Source: Akkermansiaceae bacterium (GTDB lineage: Bacteria > Verrucomicrobiota > Verrucomicrobiia > Verrucomicrobiales > Akkermansiaceae). Taken from it: a DNA stretch of 64,000 nucleotides. The position numbers were made by a program, and so were the translations under genes. Positions 34,179-42,174 of the stretch are shown here, piece by piece. Positions within the stretch are counted from its first letter, which is position 1, and each line of letters begins with the position of its first letter. The notes under the pieces were generated by a model, which worked only from the letters and a program-made list of their open reading frames with translations, had not been told where the DNA came from and did not search any database. The stretch spans positions 124,001 through 188,000 of the forward strand of contig JACKQB010000006.1 in assembly GCA_024233115.1 (NCBI GenBank), written 5' to 3'.

Positions 34179-35696
34179 TTAGAGATCCTTGCGCGGGCTG
34201 CCGACTTCGCGTTGGAAAATGGTCATCAGCTGCTGGAACTTCTCGGGGTGCTTGGCGGCGAGGTCGTGGCGCTCGCCGGGGTCGTCCTTGAGGTTGAACA
34301 GCAGATAAACTTCTTTATCTTTCTGCTCCTCGTCCCGTACCAGCTTCCAGCCGTCGGCGACAACGGCTTGATGCACGATGATCGGGCCACGTTTCGGTTG
34401 CTCCTTTCCTAACAATGTCGGGTAAAATGAGCTACCGTCCTTACCCTTCGGAGCCTCGGTGCCCATGACGTCAGCGAAGGTCGGCATGTAGTCATAAGCG
34501 GCGGTGAGTCGGTCGGTCTGGCTACCGGCTTTGACCTTACCTGGCCAGCGCACGATCAGCGGCACGCGGATGCCGCCCTGCCAGTTGGTCCATTTCATCC
34601 CGGCCAAGTCCAGCGAGCCTTTGAAGACATCGAGCTCGCCGTGGTAGGAGCGCTGCTGGCTGCGGAGTTTGTTGTGGATGTAATACAGCGCGTGACCGTT
34701 ATCGGAGGTGAATGCGATCATGGTTTTATCGTCCAGGCCGAGCTTCTTGAGCCTGGCCATGATCAGACCGACGTGATCATCTAACAACTTCACCATCGAC
34801 GCGTATTCCTTCTGCACGTCGGTCAGGCGGTTGTCGTTGACAAAATCCGGATGCACCCCGGGCACATCCACCGGGCCGTGCGGGATCTGGGTGGGGTGAT
34901 AGAGGAAAAAGCGCTGGTCCTTGTGGTCGTCGAGGTATTGCAGCAGGTCTTTGATCAAGACGTTCTGTGAGTAATGCACCTTGCCGGTCTTGTCACGGCG
35001 CACCTCGGTGGCCTCTTTTTTATCGTAACCACCCTCGTAGGTCTTGCCGGCATTGTGGTGGGTGTTGCCGGGAAGCATGACCTTCTCACCATTTTTCCAC
35101 AGGTAGGTGGGGTAGAAACCGTGGGCGCGCACGTGGTCGTAGTAACCGAAGTAGTAGTCCCAGCCGTGGCGCACCAGGCGGTCGTGGGTGGTGGTGAAGC
35201 CCCAGTCGAGCTTGCCAAATTGCGCCGTGGTGTAGCCGGCATTTTTGGCAACCTGGGCGAGGAACACTTCGTTCGGCTTCGCCGGGATGGCTCTGGCGAG
35301 CTGTCGCTGCATTTCCTGCTCGGACATTTTCCCCATGTCCTTCTCCACTAACAGTCCACCCTTGACGATACTCCACGCATTACGATGGGAGTCGTGCAAG
35401 CCGGTGATCATGCTCGCACGCGCGGGTGCGCAATAGACACAGCCATGGGCGTTGTTAAAAATCATGCCCTCGGCGGCCAGGCGGTCGATGTTAGGAGTCT
35501 TGATGATTTTCTGACCGTAGGCACCGAGCAATCCGGCACCGAGGTCGTCGCCGTAGATCAGCACGATGTTCGGCCGGTCGGTGGTAGCGGGTTCAACGGA
35601 TGGGCTCGTTTCTGCGACAGCTGTGGTGATGAGGGGTAGTGCGGCCATACAGCCAAGCGCGGCGTTCCTAACTGATCTGAATTTGAAGTTTTTCAT
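34179..35696 (-). CDS. Sulfatase, S1 family (tandem copy 2)
   Basis: The 505-residue protein starts at ATG 35696 (MKNFKFRSVRNAALGCMAAL, signal peptide ending TAVAE). An upstream open extension belongs to the intergenic region and to the next gene's end. Motifs are as in copy 1: C89-A-P-A-R93, IYGDDLG, SDNGHALYY. Differences are conservative and scattered (for example GYYDHVRAHGF versus GFLDHARAHGF), which fits gene duplication followed by modest divergence. Copy 2 ends SDNGHALYYIHNKLR where copy 1 has SDNGHELYYEHDKYR, so the substrate pocket may differ there. A 23-bp gap to the next sulfatase suggests an operon. Confidence 0.9.
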   Translation of the reverse strand: MKNFKFRSVRNAALGCMAALPLITTAVAETSPSVEPATTDRPNIVLIYGDDLGAGLLGAYGQKIIKTPNIDRLAAEGMIFNNAHGCVYCAPARASMITGLHDSHRNAWSIVKGGLLVEKDMGKMSEQEMQRQLARAIPAKPNEVFLAQVAKNAGYTTAQFGKLDWGFTTTHDRLVRHGWDYYFGYYDHVRAHGFYPTYLWKNGEKVMLPGNTHHNAGKTYEGGYDKKEATEVRRDKTGKVHYSQNVLIKDLLQYLDDHKDQRFFLYHPTQIPHGPVDVPGVHPDFVNDNRLTDVQKEYASMVKLLDDHVGLIMARLKKLGLDDKTMIAFTSDNGHALYYIHNKLRSQQRSYHGELDVFKGSLDLAGMKWTNWQGGIRVPLIVRWPGKVKAGSQTDRLTAAYDYMPTFADVMGTEAPKGKDGSSFYPTLLGKEQPKRGPIIVHQAVVADGWKLVRDEEQKDKEVYLLFNLKDDPGERHDLAAKHPEKFQQLMTIFQREVGSPRKDL

Positions 35697-35718
35697 TGGG
35701 GTCGGGAGTTGGATTTTG

Positions 35719-37254
35719 CTAGGGTCGGGAGTTGCGGATTTCGTTGAGTCGGGTTTTGAGTTGCGCGACCTTTTCCGGATGTTGGTCGGCGATATTTTCG
35801 CGCTGACTGAGGTCGGTGGCGAGGTTGAAGAGTTGCAAATCAGCATCGGGCGACCTGATGTCGAGCAGCTTACGCCGCCACTCGGGTTCAGCGCTGCTGA
35901 GACCGGCGGCGCGGCCTACCAGCAGCACCCAGTCGCCTGACCTCATACCGAGTCCACCGCGACCGTTGTGATAGACCATTTCGCGGCGCACGGGTCCTTC
36001 GCCGCGCAGTGACTTGAGTAGATTGACGCTGTCACGCGGGCTGTCCAGCTTCACCTCGGCGACCGCCGCGAGCGTGGCGTAGAGGTCGGTGAGGATGATC
36101 GGGTCGGTGATTTTCCCTCCGCCCCGGATGCCGCCGTTGGGCCACGAGGCGATGAAGGGGACGCGGTGGCCACCCTCCCAGGAATCGAACTTCATGCCGC
36201 GCAAGCGTCCGGCCGGAAAGTGGTGGTGTTTGCGGATCAGGTGCTGGGTCCGCGGTGACGGGCCGTTGTCGCTGCTGACGATGAGCAGGGTGTTATCGAA
36301 GCAGTCGTTCTTTTTCAGCGCCGCGATGATCTGACCAATGGCGTCATCAGTCTGCGCCACATAGTCGCCGTAATGGGACGCCTTGCTTTGCCCTTGGAAA
36401 CCCGGGGCGGGAACGACCGGTGTGTGCGGCGAGGTGGTGGTGAAATAGAGAAAAAACGGCTGCCCGTCCTGGCTGTGGGCATCGATATAATCCACCGCCT
36501 TCCGGGTGAGGGTGGGCATGACTTTTTCAAACTGATAATCGGCGGCACCGGGGCCGTCGCCGTGGATGTGGCCGAGCTCGCCGAGCGACTTCAGCGATTT
36601 GCAGGAGACCTGGGTGATGTCGCCGACCAGGCTGCGGTCGTTGATGAAGGTGTAGGGTGGAAAGTTGGGGCAGTCGACGCCAAAGAAATGCTGGAACCCG
36701 GCACCGAGCGGGCCGCCGTTGATGGGTCGGGTGAAATCGAAATTTTCCGGTGTGGCGGTGCTATTGCCTCCCTTGCGGGTGTTCTCCGCATTGCTGCCAT
36801 CGCGGAATGGCCAGTCGAACCCGAGGTGCCATTTGCCGATGCAGGCGGTGTGGTAGCCGGCCTTGGCGAGGAAGGCGGGCATGGTGGTGTCGCCCGCGTC
36901 GATGACCGGCTTCCCCCACGGCAGCACGATGCCTTTCATCAACTGCGGGTGCCTCCATGGGTAGTGGCCGGTGAGGATCGAGTAGCGGGACGGCGAGCAG
37001 AGGGCGCTGGGTGAGTGGGCATCGGTGAAATACACACCCTGGTTTGCCAGCGCGTCCATGTGTGGTGTCTGCACCTTGGATTCCGGATTGAGGTGGGTCA
37101 CATCGCCGTAGCCGAGGTCATCTGTTAGAATAAGGACGATGTTGGGTTTTTCCGCCATGGCGGTGGCAGCGATCATCGCGGAAAAAACGGCGACCAGCGC
37201 CCGGTGCCACACGACTGTAATCGGGCGGGTGTGACAGGGAGGAGAAAACAACAT
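35719..37254 (-). CDS. Arylsulfatase-type sulfatase, S1 family
   Basis: The 511-residue protein has a signal region (ALVAVFSAMIAATAMA), NIVLILTDDLGYGD, the formylglycine motif C86-S-P-S-R90 (SALCSPSRYSILTG), GKWHLGF and SSDNGPSP, all standard S1 landmarks. It is the promoter-proximal gene of a reverse-strand run sulfatase, sulfatase, sulfatase, GH95. It is divergent from a fourth sulfatase, with palindrome site C in the gap. It belongs to a different subfamily from the twin sulfatases downstream, so the operon probably removes more than one sulfate type. Confidence 0.9.
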   Translation of the reverse strand: MLFSPPCHTRPITVVWHRALVAVFSAMIAATAMAEKPNIVLILTDDLGYGDVTHLNPESKVQTPHMDALANQGVYFTDAHSPSALCSPSRYSILTGHYPWRHPQLMKGIVLPWGKPVIDAGDTTMPAFLAKAGYHTACIGKWHLGFDWPFRDGSNAENTRKGGNSTATPENFDFTRPINGGPLGAGFQHFFGVDCPNFPPYTFINDRSLVGDITQVSCKSLKSLGELGHIHGDGPGAADYQFEKVMPTLTRKAVDYIDAHSQDGQPFFLYFTTTSPHTPVVPAPGFQGQSKASHYGDYVAQTDDAIGQIIAALKKNDCFDNTLLIVSSDNGPSPRTQHLIRKHHHFPAGRLRGMKFDSWEGGHRVPFIASWPNGGIRGGGKITDPIILTDLYATLAAVAEVKLDSPRDSVNLLKSLRGEGPVRREMVYHNGRGGLGMRSGDWVLLVGRAAGLSSAEPEWRRKLLDIRSPDADLQLFNLATDLSQRENIADQHPEKVAQLKTRLNEIRNSRP

Positions 37255-37324
37255 AGCGCGGAATACGGTGGAGCCTGCACCAGCTTTTCACGCTACGGCG
37301 ACGAAATCGATCATTTACGCGAGC

Positions 37325-37341
37325 TGTTCCATATTTGAACA
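37325..37341. promoter_or_regulatory. Operator-like palindrome TGT-N11-ACA (site C)
   Basis: TGTTCCATATTTGAACA lies between the two divergent sulfatase genes. A TTGACA box begins 26 bp downstream at 37368, with a weak ATTGCA 17 bp further on. The same operator-to-box spacing (24 bp) occurs at site D, which suggests an activator site. Confidence 0.65.
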
Positions 37342-37444
37342 GGGGGCATTGGGTTTTCCAGCGGACATTGACAATGCGTCAGGGATCTTTATTGCATGAT
37401 GGTAAGCGGTATTCATGGAAATACCTCACACCACCCATCCGACA

Positions 37445-38884
37445 ATGCTTAACCTACGATCATGGATCAGCCCTCTGCTACTGGCAGGGATATCAATCGG
37501 ACTCTGCCAGGCGGAGCCAACCGCAACCCGGGAACGACCTAACATCATTGTCATCCTCTGTGACGATCTGGGCTATGGCGACCTGTCCTGCTACGGTCAC
37601 CAAGTCATCGAGACACCGATTCTGGACAAGCTGGCGCAGGGAGGAATCCGATTCACCGACGGCTACACAGCGGCGCCGGTGTGTTCGCCTTCGCGCGCCG
37701 GCATGCTCACCGGACGCAACCCGTATCGCAGTGGGATCTACGAGTGGATTGCCGGAGGTCCGGTGCATCTGCGCCGTTCCGAGGTGACCTTTCCAGAGCT
37801 GCTGAAGCGCGGTGGCTACCAAACCATGCTCGCCGGAAAATGGCACCTCAACGGACATTTCAACCAGCCGGACAAACAACCGACGCCCGGAGATCACGGC
37901 TTCGACTACTGGTTCGCCACCCACAACAACGCCAGCCCGAGTCACCACAACCCGTCGAACTTTGTCCGCAATGGCAAGGCGGTGGGGAAACTGGAAGGCT
38001 ACTCCAGCTCGATCGTGGTGCGCGAGACACTCGGCTGGCTGGATGGTCGCGAGCAGAAGGAGTCGCCATTCCTGAGTGTGCTGACATTTCACGAACCCCA
38101 CACCCCGGTGGCCTCTCCGCCGGAACTGGTGGAACGCTACCAAGCACACGAAAAAATCCCCGGTCAGGCGATTTACTGGGCGAACGTCGCGCAAGTGGAC
38201 AGGGCGGTGGGCGAGTTGCTGGAGGGTTTGAAAAAGCGCGGTCTCTATCAGAACACGCTGATTGTTTTCACCTCCGACAACGGGCCGGAAGAGTGGCTTC
38301 GCTATCCGGGTTGCCGACTTCAGCACGGATCGGTGGGTCCATTGCGCGGGCACAAACTGGATGTTTTTGAAGGCGGGATCCGCGTGCCGATGATCGTCAG
38401 TTGGCCGGCGGCGATCGCGCAGGGCCGGGTATCAGGGGTGCCAGTTTCCTCCCTCGACCTGTTGCCGACCTTTTGTGCGCTGGCCGGGGTGCCCGTGCCT
38501 GACGACCTGCAACTCGACGGCTGTGATATTTCAATATACATTGCGGAGGATGCGAAACCCGATCGCCGCCAACCGCTGTTCTGGTTTTATCAATCGGCCA
38601 GAGGATACGCCAACTTTGCGATGCGTGACGGCGACTACACCTTGATCGCGCGACGCACCGGCGAGCTGTTTTATCCTGGGATGCAGGTCAGCAACGAACG
38701 TTGCCTGCAGGAAATCATGAGCTGCGAACCCCGTGCTCACGAACTTTACAAAATCAGCCAGGATCTACTCGAAGTGCACGATCTTAAAAACGACGAGCCG
38801 GACGCGTTCAAACGGATGCAGTCCGACATGAACCGCGTTTGGGCGGATATCAAGAAAGACTGCGTCGATTGGGACAAGGAGTAA
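37445..38884 (+). CDS. Sulfatase, S1 family (divergent)
   Basis: From ATG 37445 (MLNLRSWISPLLLAGISIGL, signal peptide, cleaved near CQA; could be a lipoprotein) the protein has 479 residues; ATG 37415 would add ten residues before the signal. It has NIIVILCDDLGYGDLSCYG, formylglycine motif C80-S-P-S-R84 (PVCSPSRAGMLTG), GKWHLNGH, FTSDNGPEEW and FEGGIRVPMIVSWP. It belongs to the arylsulfatase A-like group and probably removes sulfate from the same glycan as the genes opposite. Palindrome site C lies about 100 bp upstream, and the metallophosphoesterase gene follows with its own promoter. Confidence 0.9.
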   Translation: MLNLRSWISPLLLAGISIGLCQAEPTATRERPNIIVILCDDLGYGDLSCYGHQVIETPILDKLAQGGIRFTDGYTAAPVCSPSRAGMLTGRNPYRSGIYEWIAGGPVHLRRSEVTFPELLKRGGYQTMLAGKWHLNGHFNQPDKQPTPGDHGFDYWFATHNNASPSHHNPSNFVRNGKAVGKLEGYSSSIVVRETLGWLDGREQKESPFLSVLTFHEPHTPVASPPELVERYQAHEKIPGQAIYWANVAQVDRAVGELLEGLKKRGLYQNTLIVFTSDNGPEEWLRYPGCRLQHGSVGPLRGHKLDVFEGGIRVPMIVSWPAAIAQGRVSGVPVSSLDLLPTFCALAGVPVPDDLQLDGCDISIYIAEDAKPDRRQPLFWFYQSARGYANFAMRDGDYTLIARRTGELFYPGMQVSNERCLQEIMSCEPRAHELYKISQDLLEVHDLKNDEPDAFKRMQSDMNRVWADIKKDCVDWDKE

Positions 38885-38907
38885 GGGGAAATGTCACCCG
38901 ACCTGTT

Positions 38908-38924
38908 TGTTCCATATCTGGACA
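38908..38924. promoter_or_regulatory. Operator-like palindrome TGT-N11-ACA (site D)
   Basis: TGTTCCATATCTGGACA is the most symmetrical copy: its outer bases extend the match (CCTGT...ACAGG). It lies 24 bp upstream of a clear -35 box at 38949. Confidence 0.65.
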
Positions 38925-38948
38925 GGCGGGCGCTTATTGCTTGCTGCG

Positions 38949-38977
38949 TTGACAAGTGTACACCGACTAGCTCGTAT
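38949..38977 (+). promoter_or_regulatory. Putative sigma-70-type promoter of the metallophosphoesterase gene
   Basis: TTGACA and TCGTAT are separated by 17 bp, about 30 bp before the ATG at 39008, with palindrome site D just upstream. Confidence 0.5.
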
Positions 38978-39007
38978 GGAATGTCTATTGATTCATCATT
39001 ATCAACC

Positions 39008-40762
39008 ATGAAATTACCCAGCCTCACCCAATCCCTTGCCGTCGTCACCGCCGGTTTCCTGAGCCTTATGCCACATGCCGTAGCCGAGTCGGACGCTGGC
39101 CAGGACGCTCCGTGGACCTTTGTCAGCATTCCCGATTTCCTCAACGTGGACACCCTCTATCCGCAACCCGGCTGGGAGGATGCGCTCAGTTACAGCTTGA
39201 AAGCGGTGAAGGCGGAGAACCCCGACTTCGTGCTCGTGCCCGGCGATCTGGTCATGGGGCGCTGGGAAACCGCCGAAGGCATCAAGAAATACGCCGCCAC
39301 CTACTACCCGGCATGGATCAAGCGCATGCAGGCGCACGGGCTGAAATACTACACCGCCATTGGCGACCACGAGATCGGTGACAACCCGTGGAGGGGTGCC
39401 AAGGTGGCCTTGGTGCCGAACTACAAACAAGCCTTCGTCGAGTATCTCAAGATGCCTCAAAACGGACCGGAGCACATGCTCGGCACCGCCTTTTATTTCA
39501 CCCACAAAAATGCCCTCGTCATCTCGGTCGATGTTTTTGAACAGGATGAAAATGGAGAGGTCCACGCCGGCGTCACCGGCAAGCAACTGGCCTGGCTGGA
39601 AGAGGTGTTGGAAAAATACAAGGACATCCCCCACAAGATCATCATGGGCCACACACCGGTGCTCGGTCCGGTTAGAAAAAAAGCATCCAGCGGCCTGATG
39701 ACGGAAAAGGGGCGCGAGTCCGCCTTCTGGCAGACGATGGCGCGGCACAAGGTCGACCTCTACCTCTGCGGCGAAGTGCATGCCATCACCAGCAAACACG
39801 CCGACGGCGTCGAGCAGATCTCCCACGGCGGACTCTACGGCTACAACCCGACCGTCAACTACCTCGTTGCCAAAATCGACGGCGACCGCATCGAGCTGGA
39901 ACTCAAGGAACTGGTCATCAGCTGCACCGGAGAAAAACTCTGGCAGCCCGGCCACAACCGCCCGCACGAGTCCGTCATCGTACCGGAACACGTGCAGAAA
40001 CAAGGGTATCGCAGCGTCGGTCGACTGGTGCTCAAACACGGCCAAGCCACCCCCGCGAGCGCACGTTTCGGCTACTTCAACGACGACGCCGTCACCGCCG
40101 CACTCGCCACCGAACCCATCTACAGCGACGACTTCGACGGCGACCTCAGCCAGTGGCAGATCGAGCAGATGCCCGGCGGTAAAACCCGAATCAACAAAGG
40201 CAAACTGGAGATCAACGACGCCGCCGGCTGCACCATCTGGTTCAAAAAGGAACTCTCCGGCCCGGTGCTGATCGAGTATGACGCCACCGTGCTCGCCAAA
40301 CCGCAGGCCGACGGCAAAGCCGAGCGCTTCAGCGACCTCAACTGCTTCTGGATGGCGCAGGACCTGAAAACCCCCGACCTGCTCGCCGGCAGCGATCGCG
40401 GCGGCAATTTCGCCAACTACCACCCGCTGGCACTCTACTACGTCGGCTACGGCGGAAACCGCAACAGCTCCACCCGCTTCCGTCGTTACCCGGGCGACGG
40501 CACCCGCCCGCTGCTGCCGGAAAACGATCTGAAAACCGCACCGCACCTGTTGAAAAAACGCAATCCGGTAGGCAGCGGCAGACTCAAGATCCAGCTCATC
40601 GCCAGCGGCAGCGACATCCAGTTCCGCCGCAACGACGAAGTCATCTTCAGCATTGTCGATCCCGACCCGCTGCGCAAGGGCTGGTTCGGCATCCGCACCG
40701 TCAACAGCCACATCTTCATCGACAACTTCCGCGTTTACCAACTCGCTGACGGAAAAGAATAA
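39008..40762 (+). CDS. Secreted metallophosphoesterase-like protein fused to a DUF6250-like domain
   Basis: From ATG 39008 (MKLPSLTQSLAVVTAGFLSL, signal peptide ending HAVAE) the protein has 584 residues; an upstream open extension from 38891 covers the promoter and is not used. Residues about 30-350 follow the calcineurin-like fold, with VLVPGDLVMGRW, YYTAIGDHEIGD, IIMGHTPV and LCGEVHA. The usual first DxH is SIPDF and the GNHD site is GDHE, so the metal site is atypical. Residues about 370-580 match what I recall as DUF6250: DDFDGDLSQWQIE, TIWFKKELSGPVLIEYDA, SDLNCFWMAQDL, LYYVGYGGNRNSSTRFRRY, GWFGIRTVNSHIFIDNFRV. DUF6250 is otherwise seen with polysaccharide enzymes. The substrate may be a phosphorylated or sulfated glycan. 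Confidence 0.75.
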   Translation: MKLPSLTQSLAVVTAGFLSLMPHAVAESDAGQDAPWTFVSIPDFLNVDTLYPQPGWEDALSYSLKAVKAENPDFVLVPGDLVMGRWETAEGIKKYAATYYPAWIKRMQAHGLKYYTAIGDHEIGDNPWRGAKVALVPNYKQAFVEYLKMPQNGPEHMLGTAFYFTHKNALVISVDVFEQDENGEVHAGVTGKQLAWLEEVLEKYKDIPHKIIMGHTPVLGPVRKKASSGLMTEKGRESAFWQTMARHKVDLYLCGEVHAITSKHADGVEQISHGGLYGYNPTVNYLVAKIDGDRIELELKELVISCTGEKLWQPGHNRPHESVIVPEHVQKQGYRSVGRLVLKHGQATPASARFGYFNDDAVTAALATEPIYSDDFDGDLSQWQIEQMPGGKTRINKGKLEINDAAGCTIWFKKELSGPVLIEYDATVLAKPQADGKAERFSDLNCFWMAQDLKTPDLLAGSDRGGNFANYHPLALYYVGYGGNRNSSTRFRRYPGDGTRPLLPENDLKTAPHLLKKRNPVGSGRLKIQLIASGSDIQFRRNDEVIFSIVDPDPLRKGWFGIRTVNSHIFIDNFRVYQLADGKE

Positions 40763-40787
40763 TTGAGCGGAGTTCGTGGGATTTTTT

Positions 40788-40886
40788 ACCGCGAAATACT
40801 CGAAATACGCGAAAAATTTCCAGAACGACGTGTTCATTGAGTAATCAGCCCATGTAAATTTCGCGTATTTGCCCGTATTTCGCGGT
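40788..40886. repeat. Long inverted repeat (99 bp) after the metallophosphoesterase gene
   Basis: The left arm ACCGCGAAATACTCGAAATA and following CGCGAAA pair with the right arm TTTCGCGTATTT, GTATTTCGCGGT, with about 40 bp between. Inside each arm the 8-mer GAAATACG-like unit is repeated. It could fold into a long hairpin, preceded by a T-run. It is probably a dispersed palindromic element, or a terminator. The rest of 40763-41048 holds no gene. Confidence 0.7.
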
Positions 40887-41048
40887 CTCTCGCTATTCAT
40901 ATGGGCCCATTTTCTCCTTAGCTTGGTCGCCCTGCCGCTGAGTCATTGACTTTAACCTTGCAATCAGCTGCCGGAACGCCAGAATAGGCATCGTTTCCTA
41001 CTCCCCCTCGCAGGGAAGGACATACATTGCTCAACCCCAGACCAAGCT

Positions 41049-41837
41049 ATGAGATATAACACACTACTAAGCACCCTGCTCGCAACAGGTGCTGCTGCAA
41101 GCATGAGTTGCCAGGCGGCACTGATTGCCCACTACACCTTTGATGTCGATGGCACGGATGCCTTCGGAAACCATGCCACACTCGGCGATGCCGCGTCCAT
41201 CACGGCGTCGTCCAAAGTCGGTGCCGGCGCTCTTTCGCTTTCAGGCGCGCCCTCTCCCGACGGAGGAGGCAATGACGGCGCGTATTCCGGAAGTGACTTC
41301 ACCCTGGGGGATCACACGCGCACGATCGCCTTCTGGATGAAAGCCACGGCTGGTGATCACGGCGACGTCAACTCCACCCTGATCTCGCTCGGTGACACCT
41401 CCGCGAACGGAACGCGCTTCGATATCCGGGTAACGGGAAACAAGCTGCGTTTTGAAGTTGGAGGAGGAGGAACCACCACTGGAGCGACCATTGCCGACGG
41501 CTCCTGGCATCACATCGCCATCGTCGTCCCTACCGTCGGCGCCACAGTGTCCGCCTCACAATACTCCATCGACGGAGGCACCCTCACCGCATTTGGAGGA
41601 ACCACTGGTGCCACGACCGTTGGAATCAATACTGTCGACAACCCCCTCCGCCTCGGAGAAAGTGTCGTCGGAACTGACGACCGCGACTACAAAGGCTTGA
41701 TTGACGAGGTTCGAATTTACGACGAGGCGCTGAGCCAAAGTGCGATCACCGCTCTTGCCAGCGTGCCAGAGCCATCTTCCGCCGCCCTGCTCGGCCTCGG
41801 TGGACTGGCGCTGATACTCCGTCGCCGCAAGGGCTAA
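41049..41837 (+). CDS. PEP-CTERM surface protein with LamG domain, 262 aa
   Basis: It has a signal peptide (LSTLLATGAAASMSCQAA), then a LamG/concanavalin domain that is easy to recognise: LIAHYTFDVDGTDAFGNHATLGD, DHTRTIAFWMKA, ISLGD, WHHIAIVV, YSIDGGT, LRLGESVVGTDDRDYKGLIDEVRIYDEALS. The end is VPEPSSAALLGLGGLALILRRRKG. LamG domains bind glycans or proteins; the sorting tail puts it at the cell surface. It has no enzyme motif. A terminator almost identical to that of the 25264 gene follows. Confidence 0.9.
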   Translation: MRYNTLLSTLLATGAAASMSCQAALIAHYTFDVDGTDAFGNHATLGDAASITASSKVGAGALSLSGAPSPDGGGNDGAYSGSDFTLGDHTRTIAFWMKATAGDHGDVNSTLISLGDTSANGTRFDIRVTGNKLRFEVGGGGTTTGATIADGSWHHIAIVVPTVGATVSASQYSIDGGTLTAFGGTTGATTVGINTVDNPLRLGESVVGTDDRDYKGLIDEVRIYDEALSQSAITALASVPEPSSAALLGLGGLALILRRRKG

Positions 41838-41901
41838 GGAGCACACGGTCCTGCGCCGTAGAAAGGAGGCTGGGGCACAACGACAATCCATCACCATCAT
41901 C

Positions 41902-41931
41902 AGCGGGAGGTTCCACGCCCCCCGCTTTTTT
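41902..41931 (+). terminator. Intrinsic terminator after the LamG PEP-CTERM gene
   Basis: AGCGGGAGG...CCCCCCGCT hairpin followed by TTTTTTC, nearly identical to the one at 26221. Confidence 0.85.
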
Positions 41932-42089
41932 CTTTCTGTATGCACGAGCTAGGCCGCCGTATGGTTATGGACCTGCCCTGCGCGGCACTGGCTTTAGCGT
42001 TGCTTTGCTTCCTGGCTCGCCCGTTCTCCAACACCCCGACAGGTCATTCTGCCAAATCGAAGGGGAAACATCGTCTCTACTCAACGCAT

Positions 42090-42106
42090 TGTTCATATTT
42101 GAAACA
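42090..42106. promoter_or_regulatory. Operator-like palindrome TGT-N11-ACA (site E)
   Basis: TGTTCATATTTGAAACA lies 68 bp upstream of the PEP-CTERM start at 42175. A TATTAT box is at 42153. The preceding 41932-42089 contains no recognisable gene. Confidence 0.6.
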
Positions 42107-42174
42107 GAACTGGATTCTTTGCATTTCCCCGCTCGCCCCCGCCCCTTTTTTTTATTATGCATCGTGATAGCCCA

